Positions 59,801 through 64,000 of a stretch of DNA of 64,000 nt are shown piece by piece. The DNA is from Heterodera schachtii (lineage: Eukaryota > Nematoda > Chromadorea > Rhabditida > Heteroderidae): NCBI GenBank assembly GCA_023374025.1, contig SIJG01000069.1:665342-729341 (forward strand), read 5' to 3'. Each line of letters begins with the position of its first letter. Positions within the stretch are counted from its first letter, which is position 1. The notes under the pieces are model-generated. The model had not been told where the DNA came from, did no database searches, and saw only the letters and a program-made list of their open reading frames with translations. The position numbers were made by a program, and so were the translations under genes.

Positions 59801-60519
59801 ATAAAATTATATTGAAAGATTTTTAACAAAAATTATGAAAGAAAATAAATTTTAAAAGAATTCTTAAATACCATAACGATAAATAAAAAATAATGAATGA
59901 ATTTCTTGAAATTAAAAGAAATATTAATTTTTAATGAACTTAGAAAATTTTTCTAAATTTAAACACTAATGAGTAATGTAATTGTTCTAAATACTCATAG
60001 GATGTGTTTATTTTTTTAATAAATTAAAAAAAACTCGTCGAGAAATTTATTCTTTTTGTAAAATATATCAAAATAATTTAAACTGACACATAAAAATATA
60101 CAGATGTCATTTAACAAATTATTTTTAATTTCGAAATTACTATTAAATATTAAAAAAGTAATTTCTTAGAGCACGAGAAATTACGAAATTTTATTTATTT
60201 TCAAATTTGTTTTTGCGGTTTTAATATAGTAAGCGTGCTTTCAGCTTTTTATTTAATGATGTAAAATTTTATTTCTTTTTAAAATTTTATTCTTTCTTAC
60301 TTTGGATTTTTGGTTTCTTCATGAGTCGAGGTTTTATTTTTTCACGATTACAAAAGAAAAAATAATTTTTATGCTAAAAATAGAAAATGGTTTTCGAATT
60401 TATTACCATTTGTAAATGATAAATAAAAAATAATGGAAAATTAAGCAAAAAATTCATTAATTAATCGAAAATAGTGCATGAAATTCATTTAGATTATAAT
60501 CAAAGTTATAATTTAATGA
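56860..60519. other. A/T-rich DNA, no gene recognised
   Basis: Low-complexity A/T-rich sequence with no coding-like frames, element termini or RNA genes seen. Confidence 0.55.
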
Positions 60520-60527
60520 ATAATTAG

Positions 60528-61195
60528 TAAGGATGGCATTTTTATGTATGTGTTAAAAATCTCGAAATATGTAATAAAATATGTGTTAAAAAACACCAAA
60601 AATATATTAAAAAAACCCAAAAAATGTCGAAAAATGTCCGAAAATATGTCTTAAAAATTGGAAAAATTCGGTGTCTTTATGCATAAAAAGCACAGAAAAA
60701 TCTCATTCTTAATCAATTTTCGCCCGCACAATTGCAAATCAAATACATTTGTTGGTATTCGGGGGTAAAGTGGTCTTTTTTCCTTTATCTTTTTTTTTGT
60801 AAATTGAAAGCTGTCAGTTGGATATGTTTCAGCAATGAACTTCGAAATTCAATTATGAATTAATGAAGATTACGATTTAGCTGCTTTCGGCATAGAAACA
60901 AATTTAAATTTTGAAAATTCTGTAAGAAATGATTAAAAAGTTGATTTTTAAGGGTGTATTTTTCAGTTTTCTTGCATTTTTCTTATAATTTTTTCCAAAA
61001 TCCAAAATATGTGCAAAATTGTGCCAACCCCCAAAATAGTGCGACATGTTTTTATGTGCCAAAACGCAAAAATATGTGTTTTTATGTTTTTAAAAGTCGC
61101 TCTAAATCTAAGATTATTCGGTGAAATGCTACTTTTGGGCTTATCTCGCCCTAAGCCGCAGAAAAAATATGTAAAAACATAAAAATACCACCCTA
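60528..61195. mobile_element. Complete 668-bp hAT-type element, AAATATGTGTT family
   Basis: Left TAAGGATGGCATTTTTATGT and right, read inward, TAGGGTGGTATTTTTATGT, with a perfect 8-bp duplication ATAATTAG (60520-60527 and 61196-61203). Subterminal repeats are AAAATATGTG(T/C)TAAAAA on the left and ATATGTGTTTTTATG on the right. The boundary word (TTTTTAAGGGTGTATTTTTC) is at 60945-60964. No hairpin module and no transposase. The inverted ends differ by a few bases. Confidence 0.85.
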
Positions 61196-61203
61196 ATAAT
61201 TAG

Positions 61204-63750
61204 ATATGCCTAAATTACATTACAATAATTAATTTTGATTATTATTTTAATATTGAGATATTCTTTGAATTATTACTTACTATATAATTTTTTGAGATAT
61301 ACCAGTTTTTATTTGAAAACAAATTGGCAAAGCAATTTTGAATTATTTAAAAGTAATAGAAAAATATTTATATTAGAATATTTCAAAATAATTTTCTTAT
61401 GGAATATATTTTGTTTATTAATTGTTTTTGTGGTAATGCGCTATAATTCCAAAATATTTGTTTAAAAAATTAGAGGTAGAAAAAGATTACCGATTTTGTG
61501 CTTGGTTTTAATACCTTGAAAAAACTTTTAATTGAAATATATATATCCAAAAATAAATGCGAGCAGATGTGTTAATCTCTTCCCATCTCAAAACGCCTTG
61601 ACTAATTCATAGGTAATTTATTTATGTAGTTTTACATTTTTATTTACTAATTGTTAATTACTTTTATTTTTTGCATTTTCTTGTAGCATTTTAATTAGTA
61701 AAATTCTTGGTTCATCTTTTTTCTATAAATAAATAATTGTTTTAGAAAATTTAGTTAAATTATGATTTTTTTGTCCTCCATTATTTATTTAAAGAAATTC
61801 GTAATAAATGTAAACATATAATATTATCATATTACTTAATTTCTGAAGATCGTCATTTTTGCTTTTAAAGATCTTTTGTCCTACTTTTGAATTTAGATTA
61901 AATTACTTTTTTAAAATTTGGCTTTTATAAAATTTTATAATAATTTTTCATGAATCCTTAAATTAAATAACTAATTATTAAAGATTGTAATTTTCTGAAT
62001 GCCTTATTGCTGTAGTTCATAAATCCTTTAATATTTCAACTGATTCTTTAAATGAATATTTTAGCGATTTAAAATATAGGTATATTTGGAAAACATTGTT
62101 TTTTTAGTTTAGGTTTAATTCTCTTGACTCTAGACTGATATTCAATTTTGCGTGTCAACAAATTCTAACAACTGTTCAAAATTTGGGACTAATTTATCAG
62201 AATAAACTGGCAAAGTTTCATTAAAATTCCTTTATTATTTGATTTATTATGATTTTACAATAAAATTATTGGGTACTATGCAAAAACTTATTCACCACTC
62301 TAATATAATGGTAATTTTATATCTCTTGTCTTAAATACAGAATTTATTGAGTCTATTTTCTTCTAAATTTTTTAATAAGATATTTTGTTAAATTAATATT
62401 ATGACATTAATATTTTTTTTTCATTATCAATTGTAATTATTATTTTAGCGTTATTAACTTTATTTTCTTGTGTTGTTTATTATTAATAAATTTTTTTTTA
62501 ATTTGATATATGTTCGTTCAGGTTAATGGTTTTTTTAGATTATAATTTTTCTCCAATAATTTATGTACTCCTAATGAAATCTTTTTAAACTTTTAGGTGT
62601 AAATTATCTATTAATTAATACAACTTTAAAATATTTAAAAAAAAAATTTTATTTGAGTTTTTTAGTTTCTTGCTCTGTACTGTCAAATAGTGCGTGTTAA
62701 TTAATTTTTTTGCTTAATTAAAAGGTTTATTTTTTATATTAAATTATACACCTGAGATTTTCAGTGTAATGTTTTGTTTGTTTAAAATTAATTTTTTGTT
62801 TATTATTAATTTCTCTTAATATGTATTTTTAAGAAAAAGATTATTTGCATTTAATATATAAAATATCTGCGTATACGTTTAAATTAGACTAATATTATAA
62901 TAAAACGAAAAATTAGTATCAAATATGAAAACATTTGAATATTAATCTAGTTCTCGCTGAGCGTAATTTTTACTAATTCTATTTTTTCTTTTTGATATTA
63001 TTATCTAAAAATGCAATCTGATTAAGTAATTACGTGTACAAATTTAATAATCCATTCATTATATTTTTTTTATTTTAGTTAAGGTCTTAAAAGATCCTTT
63101 CGTGCGCAATATATCATTAATTCTTCAAAACAATATAATAATTATACTTTAACAATTATTGATCTCCATACAGATTATGATGATTCTTTATAAAAATTAC
63201 TTATACAATTATTTAGACTTATTCCAAATAAGCATGCAAATAAAAATAATATTATCGATGAATTAATGTTTGATTGTTATTTAATGAATTTTATCATAAT
63301 AATATTCTCTAGTTTAGGGATTCAACTTACAAACAATTTTTTTCTTTTATTAATCTTTTCTTGACGGAATGCTTGTGTTAAACAATAATCTAATTTGTAA
63401 ATTATTTTCAAAATAAATCTTTTATTGATTAATTAATTGCTTACAAAATGTTTTTTTAATTATTTTCAAAAATATTTTAAATTTTAATATTTCTTATTTT
63501 TCCTAATGTAACGAACGCATTTTTTAATATTATCATTCTTTGTTAATTATTGTTGCTCACATATTTCTTATTATTGAGTTGTTTTTATAATAAATTATGT
63601 TAAGACACTTTTTTTGCATGTGTGATGTGTTTTTTGTATATTCAAATGAAATTTTGTACAAAAAAAAATCTTTAAAATATACGAATTCTCTTAATTTTTT
63701 ATTTTTAAATTGCTTTTCCAGAATCTCTATATTTTAATTGATTTTCCACT
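61204..63750. other. A/T-rich DNA, one doubtful 76-codon frame
   Basis: The frame at 61235-61465 is hydrophobic and A/T-driven; I do not call it a gene. No other feature is seen before the hairpin array. Confidence 0.5.
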
Positions 63751-63752
63751 GA

Positions 63753-63996
63753 GGCCGCGAAGCGGCCGAAAAGGCCCAACTAAATTTAAAAACGGGCGCG
63801 AAGCGCCCGTCTGAGCTCAACAAATTTAAAAAACGGGCGCGAAGCGCCCGTCAGAGCAAAACAACATTTAAAAAACGGGCGCGAAGCGCCCGTCAGAGCA
63901 AAACAACATTTGAAAAACGGGCGCGAAGCGCCCGTATTATGCCGCGAGGCGGCCGAAAAACCTCAACAAAATTAAAAACGGGCGCGAAGCGCCCGT
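63753..63996. repeat. Array of G/C-rich hairpins with GCGAAGC cores, running to the window edge
   Basis: Five copies of ACGGGCGCGAAGCGCCCGT (8-bp stem, GAA loop) at 63792, 63833, 63875, 63917 and 63978, plus GGCCGCGAAGCGGCC at 63753 and the variant GCCGCGAGGCGGC at 63941. Successive starts are 41, 42, 42 and 61 bp apart (the extra hairpin fills the last gap). Spacers are A-rich and related (for example CAGAGCAAAACAACATTT twice). No protein-coding frame. It is not a CRISPR array: the repeat is a perfect palindrome, the spacers are near-copies, and the setting is eukaryotic. The array may continue beyond the window. Confidence 0.9.
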
Positions 63997-64000
63997 ATTA

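Noticed and set aside
61235..61465. 76-codon plus-strand frame as a membrane protein
   Set aside because: Composition (I, L, F, Y, N) matches chance translation of A/T-rich DNA; no supporting signal.
63753..64000. CRISPR-like array
   Set aside because: Repeats are perfect palindromes, spacers are A-rich near-copies, there are no cas genes, and the surroundings are eukaryotic.

Overview
The window looks like repeat-dense, gene-poor DNA from an invertebrate nuclear genome, most likely a nematode. Most of it is A/T-rich, low-complexity sequence. Against that background the following stand out: one intact LTR retrotransposon, about a dozen non-autonomous DNA transposons with exact 8-bp target duplications (hAT-type), relics of LINEs, SINEs and an LTR-element integrase, and a few small, short-intron host genes or gene remnants. 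The nematode assignment is an inference from introns of about 40-170 bp, TTTTCAG-type 3' splice sites just upstream of ATGs, and a closely spaced same-strand gene pair. No species is assigned.

Layout. 1-8.6 kb: A/T-rich DNA with a short minus-strand ORF (2.1 kb), transposon ends (2.6-2.8 kb) and a complete 561-bp hAT-type element (6.6-7.2 kb). 8.62-13.21 kb: a complete, very young BEL/Pao-type LTR element with 566-bp LTRs differing at two positions and a GGGGC target duplication. It carries gag and a second ORF with a signal peptide, but no protease, reverse transcriptase, RNase H or integrase. 14.4-15.9 kb: gene-like exons and a LINE reverse-transcriptase relic. 15.9-20.3 kb: a 4.35-kb hAT-type element, with a 1.0-kb relative inside it, inserted in that same LINE relic. 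20.5-27 kb: a large diverged inverted repeat made of two divergent LINE-like copies, with a head-to-head SINE pair in its spacer. 27.4-33 kb: another hAT-type element and a foldback element. 33.3-35.8 kb: the only gene-like cluster, with a BED-finger/helix-turn-helix gene downstream of a frameshifted secreted-protein gene (both minus strand) and a convergent plus-strand gene. 36-45 kb: degenerate repeats, two more complete elements and isolated exon-like segments. 48.5-49.4 kb: a decayed acidic-protein gene. 49.5-61.2 kb: further elements, an integrase relic and small ORFs. 63.75 kb to the end: an array of G/C-rich hairpins running to the window edge.

The unifying and least expected signal is hairpins. 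The LTR element, including its coding sequence, is tiled almost end to end with short perfect inverted repeats, often 9-10 bp stems around 5-7 nt loops. A G/C-rich hairpin (stem CGGCGGYGCC, loop GATA) recurs about eleven times inside elements whose ends are unrelated to one another. The right edge is a roughly 42-bp-period array built on the core GCGAAGC. A second shared word (TTCTTAGGGGTGTATTTT) sits at the boundary between conserved interiors and family-specific ends, which suggests a modular transposon lineage that keeps its core and replaces its ends.
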